Part shown: in pieces, positions 25,484-34,826 of the stretch
How positions within the stretch are numbered: the first letter of the stretch is position 1
How the letters are laid out: each line of letters begins with the position of its first letter
Assembly: GCA_003696955.1 (NCBI GenBank)
Contig: RFGU01000191.1
Location: 1-44,086, forward strand
From: Deltaproteobacteria bacterium
Lineage (GTDB): Bacteria; Myxococcota_A; Polyangia; Nannocystales; Nannocystaceae
Direction of reading: 5' to 3'
DNA length: 44,086 bases
Position numbers and translations under genes: made by a program
The notes under the pieces: generated by a model
What the model saw: the letters and a program-made list of their open reading frames with translations, nothing else
What the model was told of the DNA's origin: nothing
Databases searched by the model: none

Positions 25484-26977
25484 CTACTTCTTGCCGCCGA
25501 GGCTGAAGCTTGCGCGCCCCTTGGCCTTGCCGGCACCGATGCGCGCCTCGGCCTCGGCCTTGGCGGAGATCCGGGCCGCCTCCCGGGAGGCATCGTCTTG
25601 CATCTCCGGCGGGCGCAGTTCCACGTGTTCGCCCCGTTCGATCTCCCGGGACGACCAGATGACCGCGCCCAGGGAGATCTCCGGCTGCACGTCGAGGATC
25701 AGGATGCGCCCCACCACCCGGCGCGGCCACCCCTCCTCGTAGGGGATCTTGAACCCGGCGGTCTCGACGTACTCGTCGCCCTTGCGCACCGCCTCGAGGA
25801 TGTTGCCCACTTTCACACCGTCGTCGGCACCGAGATCCGTGACGACGAATTGGTTCTGCCCCGCCACGGGGTCGAGCACGCCGCTGCCCCGACGGCGGCG
25901 GCGGCGCTTCTTGCGCGAGACGCCCTCGATGGCGCTGCCCGGGGAGAGCACCGCCACGACTCGGCCGGTCTCGGCCTTGTCGGCCGGCCGTTCCTCGATC
26001 TCGCCGAATCGGCGCTTGAGGGGCCCTACGCGATACCCTCGCTCGATGGGGTCGAACGCGACGGCGACCGTGCCTTCGGCCGTCTTGCTGGCCACCTGAT
26101 CGACGTCCACCTCTCCCACGATCTTGACCAGGTACCCGAGCACCTTCTTGCCCTTGACGTCGGTGACCTTGTCCATGGGCGAGAAGATCGTAAGACGCTC
26201 CCCCGGCACCGGCACCCGCGCCTTGTCGTAGTCCATGTAGACCTTGTCGAGGGTCGCCAGCATCACCTTGGCCTCGTCGCCGCCCACCACCTTCATGGCG
26301 TCGTCGAGTTCCTCCTGCGTGACGAAGGCCGTCTTCTCGAGCACGTAGGACCGTCGAACCGGACCTTCCTCGCGACGGGTGCGCTCGAACGCAAGGCCGC
26401 TCCCGGGCGCCTCGATCCGTTCCTGTCCGTCCCCCGCACCAGCAGCGCCGAACGGGTCGCGCAGGCGGATCTGATCGCCGGGAAAGATCCAATGCGGATT
26501 GGTGATGTGCTCGTTCCAGGACCAGAGTTTGGGCCACTGGTACGGATCGCCCAGGTACGTCCCGGCAAGCCCCCACAGCGTGTCGCCCTTGCGCACCACG
26601 TGATACTCCGGGCCCTCGGTCCCGTAGGCATAGGTCTCGTAGAGATCCGGCGCCCCCACCTGCAACCCCTGGACGACCTGGCCGTCCGGCGTCACCGTCT
26701 TCGCCGTGGGCCCATAGGTCTGATCCGGCGGACGGGAAGGCGCCTGGTCGACGAAACCAGGGTTCGCCCGGGTGGACGGATCATAGGTTGCCCCCGGTGG
26801 CGGACGGCCGAGGGCGGCGTCGAGAGCCGGATTGGAGGGCGGCGTCGGCTGCGACGGAGCGGAGGACGGGCCCGACGGCGTGGGCGTCGACGGACCGGGC
26901 GGAGCCGGCGCTGCGTCGTTGGCCGGCTGTGCGGCGGCCGCCGCGAAGATCAGACAGACAAGGGTTGATCTCACCAT
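25484..26977 (-). CDS. Secreted LysM-domain protein
   Basis: 497 residues. A signal peptide (VCLIFAAAAAQPA) and a Pro/Ser/Thr-rich linker of about 60 residues are followed by one LysM motif: YHVVRKGDTLWGLAGTYLGD, then PYQWPKLWSWNEHITNPHWI and FPGDQIRL. LysM binds peptidoglycan. The long C-terminal part (~180-497) is predicted mixed alpha/beta with a basic loop KKRRRRRRGSG and no enzyme motif I recognise. ATG 26977 lies four bases after the CpoB-like stop, so the pair is an operon. Likely an envelope or peptidoglycan-associated scaffold. Confidence 0.82.
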   Translation of the reverse strand: MVRSTLVCLIFAAAAAQPANDAAPAPPGPSTPTPSGPSSAPSQPTPPSNPALDAALGRPPPGATYDPSTRANPGFVDQAPSRPPDQTYGPTAKTVTPDGQVVQGLQVGAPDLYETYAYGTEGPEYHVVRKGDTLWGLAGTYLGDPYQWPKLWSWNEHITNPHWIFPGDQIRLRDPFGAAGAGDGQERIEAPGSGLAFERTRREEGPVRRSYVLEKTAFVTQEELDDAMKVVGGDEAKVMLATLDKVYMDYDKARVPVPGERLTIFSPMDKVTDVKGKKVLGYLVKIVGEVDVDQVASKTAEGTVAVAFDPIERGYRVGPLKRRFGEIEERPADKAETGRVVAVLSPGSAIEGVSRKKRRRRRRGSGVLDPVAGQNQFVVTDLGADDGVKVGNILEAVRKGDEYVETAGFKIPYEEGWPRRVVGRILILDVQPEISLGAVIWSSREIERGEHVELRPPEMQDDASREAARISAKAEAEARIGAGKAKGRASFSLGGKK

Positions 26978-26981
26978 GGAT

Positions 26982-27974
26982 CTATCCTCGAATCTCCACG
27001 AGCTTGATGCGAGCCACGTCGCTCGCGTGGGCTCGTGGATAGGCTTCGATGAGTTCGGTCATCAGTTCCACCGCCTCCGCGGTCCGGCCGAGTCGTTGGT
27101 AGCAAAGGGCGATCTTGAGGAGCGCGTCCGGGGCCTTGTTGCCGCCCGCGTACCGTTCGACGACCGCCGTGAAGTCTGCGAGCGCCGCTTCGTAGTCGCC
27201 GGCGTCGTAGGCGGCCTCCCCTTTCCAGTACAGGGCGTTGTCGGCATACGGGTGCCGAGGATGGCGACGCGCGATGCGATCGAAGGCCGCGCGGGCGGCC
27301 TCGTGATCCCCTGCCCGCAGCCGTTCCATGGCCTCGTGGTAGGCCGTGATCACCGGATCTTCGCCCTTGCGACGCCGCGACGCCTTCGACCGGCGCTCCT
27401 TCCGCGGAGGTGACGCCTGGGCGAGCCGCGGGGGCGCCTGGGTGAGTTCCACGAGCTTGCGACCTTCGAGGCGGAAACTTCGTCGCATGCCCGACTCGTC
27501 GCCGGATGCCGACGGGCCCCCGGCCGTCCGGGGGGCCGCGGCCGACGTCGGCGCGACGGGCGGGTCCGAGCCCCCGTCCGTCGTCCGCGCGGGCTCACCC
27601 GTTTTGCGCCCCAACGTCACCGGCCGCCGAAAGAGCCCGATGCCCTCCCCGTCTCCTTCCGCGGACGACGACGGCGTGGGTCTAGGGGCGGCGACGGTGG
27701 TCGCGGGCGGGTGCGCCGGTGCCGTCCGATCGGCGGCCGACAACGAGATCGCCTTTTCCGGGCCGTCCATCAACCGAAGACGGTCCTCGAGCCGCTGGAT
27801 CCGGGCCTCGAGCTGCCGCTGGCGGGCCGCGAGCCGGGCCACCTCCTCCGTCGACGCCTCGGGTTGCGCCGAGCGCGCACTGGACGGGTCGGTATGGGCG
27901 CAGGCAGGGGCTCCGAGGAGGAGGACCGTCCACAGGAGAGCGTCACGGGGTCGTGGGTGCATCACGGGTGCCAT
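26982..27974 (-). CDS. Lipoprotein with coiled coil and TPR repeats (CpoB/YbgF-like)
   Basis: 330 residues. The signal peptide ends near LLLGAPAC-AH, a plausible lipobox. A coiled coil at ~40-70 (RLAARQRQLEARIQRLEDRL) is followed by a low-complexity linker (~75-195) and a C-terminal TPR region with YHEAMERLRAGDHEAARAAF, HPRHPYADNALYWKGEAAYD and APDALLKIALCYQRLG. This matches the CpoB/YbgF arrangement, which coordinates cell-wall synthesis with outer-membrane constriction through Tol-Pal, but no tol genes are in the window. The start could be ATG 27974 or ATG 27962; the latter places the hydrophobic segment closer to the N-terminus. Confidence 0.8.
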   Translation of the reverse strand: MAPVMHPRPRDALLWTVLLLGAPACAHTDPSSARSAQPEASTEEVARLAARQRQLEARIQRLEDRLRLMDGPEKAISLSAADRTAPAHPPATTVAAPRPTPSSSAEGDGEGIGLFRRPVTLGRKTGEPARTTDGGSDPPVAPTSAAAPRTAGGPSASGDESGMRRSFRLEGRKLVELTQAPPRLAQASPPRKERRSKASRRRKGEDPVITAYHEAMERLRAGDHEAARAAFDRIARRHPRHPYADNALYWKGEAAYDAGDYEAALADFTAVVERYAGGNKAPDALLKIALCYQRLGRTAEAVELMTELIEAYPRAHASDVARIKLVEIRG

Positions 27975-28160
27975 GGCAGGCTATCAATCGCCCCCCCACC
28001 CGACCAAAGAATCCACCCACGCGGCCCCGAGCCGACTCGCCACGGGCCGGCCGAGCAGCCGGTGCGCGTTTGCGCTCACCCGGCGTCCATGAGTGAATGC
28101 CGCACCGTGTGGGGCGTCCGACGTCCGCCCCGCGTTCACCCGTTGGAAAGGCATGACTCG

Positions 28161-28529
28161 ATGAAGATCGCACCCCACCTCCTCCTGTCGATCCTGCTTC
28201 TCGCACCGGCAACGGCCCGGGCCGACGCCACCGGCCCGACCGGGCGGGTCAAGTCGCTGACGATCAACACGAGCGGATCCGACGACTGGAACACCCACCA
28301 CGGCGCCGTGGAGATCGGGCGCAAGAAGGGGCCGTCCGCCGTCTACCACTTCGGACGGGCCTATTGCCCGGGCAAGGACCTGACGGACGCCCAGATCGCG
28401 CTACTCGCCGAGGCCCTCGAAGAAGGCGGAGCCATCCGCGTCACCCCGCGCTACAAGAACGGCCAAGCGGGCCGCAAGTGCCTCGTGGGCTTTACGCTTC
28501 GCCGCGGCAAGGCGTCCGCCGCCGACTGA
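28161..28529 (+). CDS. Small secreted protein of unknown function
   Basis: 122 residues. A clear signal peptide (MKIAPHLLLSILLLAPATARA, cleavage after ARA) is followed by a compact ~100-residue domain with two cysteines (YCPGK and KCLVG) that may form a disulfide. No family recognised. GGAAAGG lies about 10 bases upstream of ATG 28161. It converges on icmF with a 10-bp gap. The 186-bp region between this gene and the divergent CpoB-like gene holds both promoters but no feature I could identify with confidence. Confidence 0.75.
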   Translation: MKIAPHLLLSILLLAPATARADATGPTGRVKSLTINTSGSDDWNTHHGAVEIGRKKGPSAVYHFGRAYCPGKDLTDAQIALLAEALEEGGAIRVTPRYKNGQAGRKCLVGFTLRRGKASAAD

Positions 28530-28539
28530 CGACCCCGGC

Positions 28540-31500
28540 CTACATCGCGCGGCGATACTCGCCGCCCACCTCGAACAGCGCCTGGGTGATCTGGCCGAGG
28601 CTGGCGTGACGCACGGTCTCCATGAGTTCGGCGAACACGTTGCCCCCGGCCAGGGCCACCTCCTTGAGCCGAGCGAGGGCCGCCTCCGCCGTGTCGGCGT
28701 GGGCGGCCTGGAACGCCCGTAGCCGACGGATCTGATCCTCCTTCTCCTCGCGGCTCGCCCGGGACAGCCGCAACTCCTCCACCTCGTCGTTCGCCGACTT
28801 GTTCGGATCGACGAAGGTATTGACCCCGACGATGGGAAGCTCGCCCGAGTGCTTGCGCCGCTCGTACTCGAGGCTCTCGTCTTGGATCTTGGACCGCTGG
28901 TACTGGCGCTCCATCGCCCCGAAGACCCCCCCGCGCGCGTCGAGACGCCGAAACTCCGCGAGCACCGCCTCCTCGACGAGCCGCGTGAGTTCCTCGACGA
29001 CGTACGAGCCCTGCAGGGGATTTTCGTTCTTCGCAAGGCCCTGCTCCTTGCCGATGATGAGCTGGATGGCCATGGCCCGCCGTACGCTCTCCTCCGTGGG
29101 CGTGGTGATCGCCTCGTCGTAGGCGTTGGTGTGCAGGCTGTTGCAGTGGTCGTAGTAGGCGAAGAGAGCCTGCAACGTCGTGCGGATGTCGTTGAAGTCG
29201 ATCTCCATGGCGTGGAGCGACCGGCCGCTCGTCTGGATGTGGTACTTGAACTTCTGGCTGCGCTCGTTGGCGCCATAGACGTCGCGCATGGCGATGGCCC
29301 AGATCCGCCGCGCCACCCGGCCGATGACCGTGTATTCGGCGTCCATGCCGTTCGAGAAGAAGAAGCTCATGTTGCGCGCGAAGTCGTCCACGTTCATCCC
29401 GCGCGCACGGTAGATCTCCACGTACGTGAAGCCGTTGGCCAACGTGAAGGCGAGCTGCGTGATGGGATTGGCCCCTGCTTCGGCGATGTGATAGCCGCTC
29501 ACCGACACGGAGTAGTAGTTCCGAACGTCCTTTTCGACGAAGTACTCCTGGATGTCGCCCATCATGCGCAGGGCGAACTCCGTGGAGAAGATGCACGTGT
29601 TCTGGGCCTGATCCTCCTTGAGGATGTCGGCCTGGACCGTCCCCCGCACCACCCGAAGGGTCTCGTCGCGCACCTCTTCCCACTCCTCGCGCGTGAGCTT
29701 GCGGCCGAGTTCGGCTTCCTTCTTCTCCACCTGCTGGTCGATGGCCGTGTTCATGAAGAAGGCCAGCACGATGGGAGCCGGGCCGTTGATCGTCATGCTC
29801 ACGCTCGTGTTCGGCGCGCACAGATCGAAGCCGTCGTAGAGCACCTTGGCGTCGTCCAAGGTGCATACGCTCACCCCGGACTCGCCGATCTTGCCGAAGA
29901 TGTCGGGGCGCTCGTCCGGATCGTGGCCGTAGAGGGTCACCGAGTCGAAGGCCGTGGACAGGCGCTTGGCCGGCTCCCCGTCGGAGAGGTAGTGGAAGCG
30001 CGCGTTCGTACGCGCAGGTCCGCCTTCGCCCGCGAACATGCGCTTGGGGTCCTCCCCCTCCCGCTTGAACGGAAACACGCCGGCCGTGAAGGGAAAACGC
30101 CCCGGCGGTCCTTCGAGAAGCATGTAGCGGGCGACGGCGCCGAGATCGTCGTCGGGCGGCAGGCACACGCGGGGCAGGACCGTGCCGGACAGCGTGGTCA
30201 CCGTCGTCGGGTACGTTACGGTTCGCCCGCGGATCGTCTCGGTGTAGGTGCCGCTGGCGTAGGCCTCCTTGCGCCGCCGATAGTCGTCGAGGGCCTGCTT
30301 GGTCTGTTCGGCAAGGGACGCTTCGATGCGTTCGGCCTCCTGCTCGGCGAAGGCGAGCGCGGCCTTGGCCGCCTCGTCGGCCGCGCCCCCTTCGACCTGC
30401 GCCCGCAGCCGCGACGCAACGCGCCGCGCAGCCTCGAGGTCGCGCACCCGTTCGACCTCGGCTTCCACGAAACGATGGTACGCCTCGACGGCACCCGCGA
30501 TCTCACTGAGGTAGTGGACGCGATCCGGAGGAATCAGGTCCCGGGTGTCGGAGGCCACCGCGATCTGCTCCGGCGGGATCTTCGAAGCCCAGGTCGACGT
30601 CCCCTTGTCGGACAAGGCGCGGCACAAGGCGGTGTAGAGCCCGTTGACCCCCTTGTCGTTGAAACGCGAGGCCACGGTGCCGAACACGGGAAGCGCCTCG
30701 TCGGGCCGGTCGAACCACTTGCGATTGCGCCGCACCTGCTTGCGAACGTCCCGCAACGCGTCCTCGCTGCCCTTGTGCTCGAACTTGTTGATCGCGACGA
30801 AGTCGGCCAGATCGAGCATGTCGATCTTCTCGAGCTGGGACTGCGCCCCGTACTCCGCGGTCATCACGTACAGGGACACGTCGCACAGATCGACGATGCC
30901 CGCGTCCCCCTGGCCGATGCCGCTCGTCTCGACCACCACCAGGTCGTAGCCGGCCAGCTTGCACAGGGCGACGGCCTCCTGCGTCGCGCGGGACAACTCG
31001 GATCGTTCGGCCCGGGTGGCGAGGGATCGCATGTAGGCCCGGGGTGAGCGCAGGCTGTTCATGCGGATTCGATCGCCGAGCAGGGCGCCGCCCGTACGGC
31101 GGCGGGTGGGATCGATGGAGATCACCGCCACCCGCCGGTCCGGGTGATCCCGCAGGATGCGGGACAAGAGTTCGTCCGTCAGGGAACTCTTGCCGGCGCC
31201 GCCGGTGCCCGTGATCCCGAGCACCGGCACGCCCGGAAGGGGGCGCGCGGCGATGGCCTCGCGCAGCGCCTTGCCCTTGGCATCGTCCCGCTCGGCCACC
31301 GTGATGAGACGCGCGAGTCGCCCGCGGTCCTCGGCCGTAAACCCCGTTCCGAGTCGGTCGAGCTCCGCGAGGGGATCCTCCGGCGCCGTGTCGAAGCGGG
31401 CGCCGTCCATGATGACGTCGATCATGCCCCGCAGGCCGAGCCTGCGGCCATCTTCGGGGCTGAAGATTCGATTGATCCCGTAGGCGTGGAGCGCCTCGAT

Positions 31501-31872
31501 CTCCTTGGGCACGATGACGCCGCCGCCGCCGCCCCAGATGGTGATGTGCCCCGCCCCCTTCTCCCGTAGCAGGTCGTACATGTAGGTGAAGTACTCCATG
31601 TGCCCGCCCTGGTAGGACGACACGGCGATGGCCTGGGCGTCCTCCTCGATGGCGGCGTCCACGACCTCCTCGGCGGCCCGGTTGTGACCGAGGTGGATCA
31701 CCTCCGCCCCGGCCTCCTGCAGGATCCGCCGCATCACGTTGATCGCGGCGTCGTGCCCGTCGAAGAGGGCCGCTGCCGTGACGACGCGCACGCGGATCCG
31801 TGCGGGGTCCGAGACGGGGCGTGCGGCGGTGGCCTTGGGGGTCGCGGCGGCGGAGACTGCGGAATCGGACAT
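28540..31872 (-). CDS. icmF: Fused isobutyryl-CoA mutase: B12-binding, MeaB-like GTPase chaperone and mutase domains (IcmF)
   Basis: 1110 residues, one chain with three modules. B12-binding domain at ~20-160: [16 protein letters not shown] with the cobalt-ligand His and [11 protein letters not shown]. MeaB/ArgK-type GTPase at ~190-500: P-loop [21 protein letters not shown] and NKFEHKG at G4. Acyl-CoA mutase barrel at ~560-1110: [38 protein letters not shown]. It interconverts isobutyryl-CoA and butyryl-CoA or related acyl-CoAs, and the GTPase gates cofactor loading. The aromatic residue in GVFPFK fits IcmF rather than methylmalonyl-CoA mutase, but specificity is not proven. ATG 31872; the much longer upstream reading frame is a shadow. 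Confidence 0.93.
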   Translation of the reverse strand: MSDSAVSAAATPKATAARPVSDPARIRVRVVTAAALFDGHDAAINVMRRILQEAGAEVIHLGHNRAAEEVVDAAIEEDAQAIAVSSYQGGHMEYFTYMYDLLREKGAGHITIWGGGGGVIVPKEIEALHAYGINRIFSPEDGRRLGLRGMIDVIMDGARFDTAPEDPLAELDRLGTGFTAEDRGRLARLITVAERDDAKGKALREAIAARPLPGVPVLGITGTGGAGKSSLTDELLSRILRDHPDRRVAVISIDPTRRRTGGALLGDRIRMNSLRSPRAYMRSLATRAERSELSRATQEAVALCKLAGYDLVVVETSGIGQGDAGIVDLCDVSLYVMTAEYGAQSQLEKIDMLDLADFVAINKFEHKGSEDALRDVRKQVRRNRKWFDRPDEALPVFGTVASRFNDKGVNGLYTALCRALSDKGTSTWASKIPPEQIAVASDTRDLIPPDRVHYLSEIAGAVEAYHRFVEAEVERVRDLEAARRVASRLRAQVEGGAADEAAKAALAFAEQEAERIEASLAEQTKQALDDYRRRKEAYASGTYTETIRGRTVTYPTTVTTLSGTVLPRVCLPPDDDLGAVARYMLLEGPPGRFPFTAGVFPFKREGEDPKRMFAGEGGPARTNARFHYLSDGEPAKRLSTAFDSVTLYGHDPDERPDIFGKIGESGVSVCTLDDAKVLYDGFDLCAPNTSVSMTINGPAPIVLAFFMNTAIDQQVEKKEAELGRKLTREEWEEVRDETLRVVRGTVQADILKEDQAQNTCIFSTEFALRMMGDIQEYFVEKDVRNYYSVSVSGYHIAEAGANPITQLAFTLANGFTYVEIYRARGMNVDDFARNMSFFFSNGMDAEYTVIGRVARRIWAIAMRDVYGANERSQKFKYHIQTSGRSLHAMEIDFNDIRTTLQALFAYYDHCNSLHTNAYDEAITTPTEESVRRAMAIQLIIGKEQGLAKNENPLQGSYVVEELTRLVEEAVLAEFRRLDARGGVFGAMERQYQRSKIQDESLEYERRKHSGELPIVGVNTFVDPNKSANDEVEELRLSRASREEKEDQIRRLRAFQAAHADTAEAALARLKEVALAGGNVFAELMETVRHASLGQITQALFEVGGEYRRAM

Positions 31873-31885
31873 GCGAGCGCAGGTC

Positions 31886-31914
31886 ACGATAAGGGGCGGG
31901 GTACCTGTCGGCAA
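31886..31914 (-). promoter_or_regulatory. Promoter of icmF
   Basis: Minus strand -35 TTGCCG (31914-31909), 17-nt spacer, -10 TATCGT (31891-31886), with the start codon 13 nt after the -10. It sits in the 105-bp region between icmF and the divergent extensin-like gene. Confidence 0.55.
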
Positions 31915-31977
31915 GCGCACCCGCCGATCCCGCGGCGAATTTGGTCGTTCGGCGGCGGTCGGACATGGTGTCACGAG

Positions 31978-33054
31978 GTGGCACGGCCCTCGACCGACAC
32001 ACGGCGAAACATCGTTTCGGTCCGTTCCCGACCGTCCATCGCGTACGTCGTGGCCCTCGTGACGGCGGCCGCCTTCTCGGGATGCGCTCCGGCGACGTCC
32101 TCGACCGGGTTTCCGCGCGGACCGGGAGACGCTTGGCGCCTCGATGCGGCGCCGGGATGCGCGGGTCGCCGAAGCGACGGCTGGTCGGCACGCCCCGGCG
32201 GTCCCGTTCCCCGCGCGGCGGTGCGGTGCGTGACCCTCGCCGAAGCCGCCGCACGCACATCCCGGCTGGCCGTGACGGCGACGCCTTCGGCGGCACCGCC
32301 GACGAAGGCCCCGAGGCACGAGCCGGCCCGCGCGTTCGGCGAACGGCCCCACGCGAGCGCCGCCCCGCCGCCTTCCGAACCGCCGCCGCACGCGCCCCGG
32401 CGCGTTGCCGCCCCCGCACTCGACGCCGACGCCATCGTCGCCCTCGGGCCGGCCGAGTGTCGCCGCGTGCTCGAAGCTGCGGGCGTCGAAGTGCAGACGG
32501 CCCTCGACGCCCCGGAGTCGGTCGCCCAGCCGGTACGAGTGGAAGGGGCCATCGGCGGCGTGGAACTTCGCCTCGCCTGGTCCCGCGATCCCGCCCACGA
32601 CGTCCACGCCGTGTTCGACTGCCGCCTCGTGGTGGCACTCCTGCCGGCGGTGGCCCTCGTCGAAGCGGCCGGCTACGACACCCTGGAGTACGTCTCGGCC
32701 ACACGACGGGGTGGAGGACGCCGCAGCATGCACCGCCTCGGCCTGGCGGCGGACCTCGTGGCGGTGCGAAAGGGCGAGGGCCGCTACAACGTCGAAACCC
32801 TCTATCGCCGCGGCGGGGTGGAGCGCTGTCGGCGCGGATCGATGCCCCGTGACGTCTTCGGCAAGATGCTGTGTCGCGGTTGGCGCGAACGGTGGTTCCA
32901 CACGATCCTCGGACCGGACCACGACCGCGCCCACCACGATCATCTGCACGTGGATCTCGCCCCCCACCGCAAGCGTCCATCCACACCGTACGTTGGGCTC
33001 CGCGGCGCCTCCGCCGGGGATCTGCCGCGGTCCCGCCGCCGCGATCCGTCGTGA
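31978..33054 (+). CDS. Lipoprotein with extensin-like C-terminal (M15-like metallo-fold) domain
   Basis: About 358 residues from GTG 31978. A signal peptide ends in the lipobox AAAFSGC-A, followed by a long Ala/Pro/Arg-rich linker (~50-150). The C-terminal domain (~165-330) has the metal-site pattern of extensin-like/M15-type proteins: [14 protein letters not shown], and [13 protein letters not shown] containing H-x-H. Related domains cleave or bind peptidoglycan stem peptides. The start codon is uncertain because no Shine-Dalgarno site is obvious. The reading frame is open far upstream across icmF, but that portion is antisense shadow. Confidence 0.72.
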   Translation: MARPSTDTRRNIVSVRSRPSIAYVVALVTAAAFSGCAPATSSTGFPRGPGDAWRLDAAPGCAGRRSDGWSARPGGPVPRAAVRCVTLAEAAARTSRLAVTATPSAAPPTKAPRHEPARAFGERPHASAAPPPSEPPPHAPRRVAAPALDADAIVALGPAECRRVLEAAGVEVQTALDAPESVAQPVRVEGAIGGVELRLAWSRDPAHDVHAVFDCRLVVALLPAVALVEAAGYDTLEYVSATRRGGGRRSMHRLGLAADLVAVRKGEGRYNVETLYRRGGVERCRRGSMPRDVFGKMLCRGWRERWFHTILGPDHDRAHHDHLHVDLAPHRKRPSTPYVGLRGASAGDLPRSRRRDPS

Positions 33055-33181
33055 TCGCCCGGGCTCGCCCTCCCCCGCGCCACTGCATGGACAGCGAGGC
33101 CGAACGCATCGCCGCATTCGGGCGATCCGAAACGGGCCGCTCGAACGACCGTGTCGTTTTCCTCACTGACCCATTTGGGCC

Positions 33182-33187
33182 TATACT
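33182..33187 (+). promoter_or_regulatory. -10 element of the Ser/Thr kinase gene
   Basis: TATACT, a near-consensus -10 hexamer 45 bp before the start codon. The -35 is not clear: TTCCTC at 33159-33164 is weak with a 17-nt spacer. A perfect palindrome begins 6 nt downstream, close to the predicted start site. The rest of the 178-bp gap (33055-33232) shows nothing else I can name. Confidence 0.45.
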
Positions 33188-33193
33188 TGCACC

Positions 33194-33209
33194 GCGCAGC
33201 CGGCTGCGC
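33194..33209. promoter_or_regulatory. 16-bp perfect palindrome at the kinase gene start site
   Basis: GCGCAGCCGGCTGCGC is fully self-complementary and sits directly after the TATACT -10, at or just past +1. Could be a repressor operator or a hairpin at the mRNA 5' end. Confidence 0.45.
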
Positions 33210-33232
33210 AGATCCGAACACCGTTCTCGCCC

Positions 33233-34681
33233 ATGTCCGACACCCCCACAGGTTTTCCGGGGAAGACCGCGCGGCTCGATCGCACCTCGAAGCGCCACAA
33301 GGTGGGCGCTACGCCCGACCCCGAACCGAGCGCATCGGCGTCGAGTTTCGAGCTGACCATCGAGGAGGACATGGGCCGGACCATCGCCGGCCGCTACGAG
33401 ATCACCGACGTCATCGGTGAAGGTGGGATGGGAGTGGTCTACGAGGCCTACGATCCCCAGACGGACCGCAAGGTGGCGATCAAGCTCGTGCGGGCGGAAT
33501 GCGCCACCGACCGCAAGTTCATCACGCGGTTTCGCCGCGAGATGGAGGTGACGACCCAACTTCGGCACCCGTCCACGATCCGGGTGTTCGAACACGGCGA
33601 GACGGAGGACGGCCGCCCCTTCATGGTGATGGAGCTGCTGCGCGGCGAGAGCCTGGCCGACCGTCTCGAGCGCGGCCCGATCCCGGAGCTCGAGGCCCTA
33701 CAGTACGCCCGACAGATCGCCGAATCGCTGTCGGAGGCCCACGAGCACGGCATCTTCCACCGCGACCTCAAGCCGGACAACATCTTCATCGAGAAGGTCG
33801 GGGTCTCCAAGGTGGTCAAGGTGCTCGACTTCGGCATCGCCGGCGGCGTGGACGCCACGCGACTGACCCAGGCCGGGGAGGTGTTCGGCACGCCCCAGTA
33901 CATGTCCCCGGAGCAGTGCAACGGGCTGCCCCTCGACCACCGCACGGACATCTACTCCCTCGGCATCATCCTGTACGAGATGATCGAAGGGCGGCCGCCG
34001 TTCTCGGCGGACTCGCCCATGGCCACCATGCTCAAGCACGTGCGCAGCAAGGTGCCCGTGCCGCGCAAGGCGTCGAGGACGACGATCAAGCTGCTGATGC
34101 AGGCCCTGCGCAAGGACCGCTCGAAGCGGATCCAGACCGCCGAGGACTTCGCCCGCCGCATCGGCGAGGCCATCGGCGCGGTCCGTGCCGAGCAGGAGGG
34201 CCGGCCCGTCGATGCGTCGTCCAACAAGAAGACGGCCGGCCGCCCCACCGCGACCCGCGGCGGGATCTCGGCTCCGATCCCCCTGGGTCCCCCGCCCAAA
34301 ACGTCCAATCCGGTGCTTTGGGGCGGTATCGTGGTCGCCGTGCTGGCCGCCGCCGGGATCGGGTACGCATTGCTGTCGGGCGACGACGCCCCCCCCCGGA
34401 CCGAGCACGCGACGGACGGCGAGGAGGCGAAGGGCGCGGGCGAGGCCAAGGCGCTGCCGCGCAACCGGGCCCTCGTCAACACGAACGTCAAGGGGGCGGA
34501 CGTACTGCTCGACGGTAAGCCCCAGTGCAAGACCCCGTGTACCGTGGCGGTCCCGGTGGGTGACGGCAAGACCCACGAGATCCGCGTGACGAAGGACGGA
34601 TACGTGGACGTCGTGACCAACTGGCAGCCGAAGTCGGCCTCGGAGCCCCTGCCGCCGCTGCCGGACATGAAGCCCCTGTGA
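33233..34681 (+). CDS. Hanks-type Ser/Thr protein kinase with C-terminal PEGA-like domain
   Basis: 482 residues. A ~45-residue N-terminal tail precedes the kinase domain (~50-310): Gly loop GEGGMGVVYEAY, VAIKLV with the ATP Lys, HRDLKPDNIF catalytic loop, DFGIAGG, and GTPQYMSPEQ activation/P+1 loop. A Pro/Lys-rich juxtamembrane segment precedes one transmembrane helix (~365-388, VLWGGIVVAVLAAAGIGYAL). The extracytoplasmic tail carries a PEGA-like domain (VLLDGKPQCKTPCTVAVPVG, then HEIRVTKDGYVD). The layout is typical of myxobacterial kinases; the ligand and targets are unknown. Confidence 0.95.
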   Translation: MSDTPTGFPGKTARLDRTSKRHKVGATPDPEPSASASSFELTIEEDMGRTIAGRYEITDVIGEGGMGVVYEAYDPQTDRKVAIKLVRAECATDRKFITRFRREMEVTTQLRHPSTIRVFEHGETEDGRPFMVMELLRGESLADRLERGPIPELEALQYARQIAESLSEAHEHGIFHRDLKPDNIFIEKVGVSKVVKVLDFGIAGGVDATRLTQAGEVFGTPQYMSPEQCNGLPLDHRTDIYSLGIILYEMIEGRPPFSADSPMATMLKHVRSKVPVPRKASRTTIKLLMQALRKDRSKRIQTAEDFARRIGEAIGAVRAEQEGRPVDASSNKKTAGRPTATRGGISAPIPLGPPPKTSNPVLWGGIVVAVLAAAGIGYALLSGDDAPPRTEHATDGEEAKGAGEAKALPRNRALVNTNVKGADVLLDGKPQCKTPCTVAVPVGDGKTHEIRVTKDGYVDVVTNWQPKSASEPLPPLPDMKPL

Positions 34682-34790
34682 GCCGAACTCGAGCGCAGGG
34701 GGCGACGCGTCGGGCGGCGGCACCGGGACGCCGCACCGGAGACGTACACGGCCTTCGCCCGCGCTCCGCGCGACCGATCGTCGGCGCGGG

Positions 34791-34818
34791 TTGACCCACC
34801 CCTGCCCCGTGCCATGCT
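34791..34818 (+). promoter_or_regulatory. Promoter of the S1-domain protein gene, possibly leaderless
   Basis: -35 TTGACC (34791-34796), 16-nt spacer, -10 CATGCT (34813-34818). ATG 34827 is only 8 nt after the -10, so the transcript may begin at or next to the start codon. Confidence 0.5.
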
Positions 34819-34826
34819 GCACGGCC

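Noticed and set aside
31873-33117. Extension of the icmF frame to about 1525 codons
   Set aside because: Crosses the divergent promoter and lies antisense to the extensin-like gene; the family start is at 31872.
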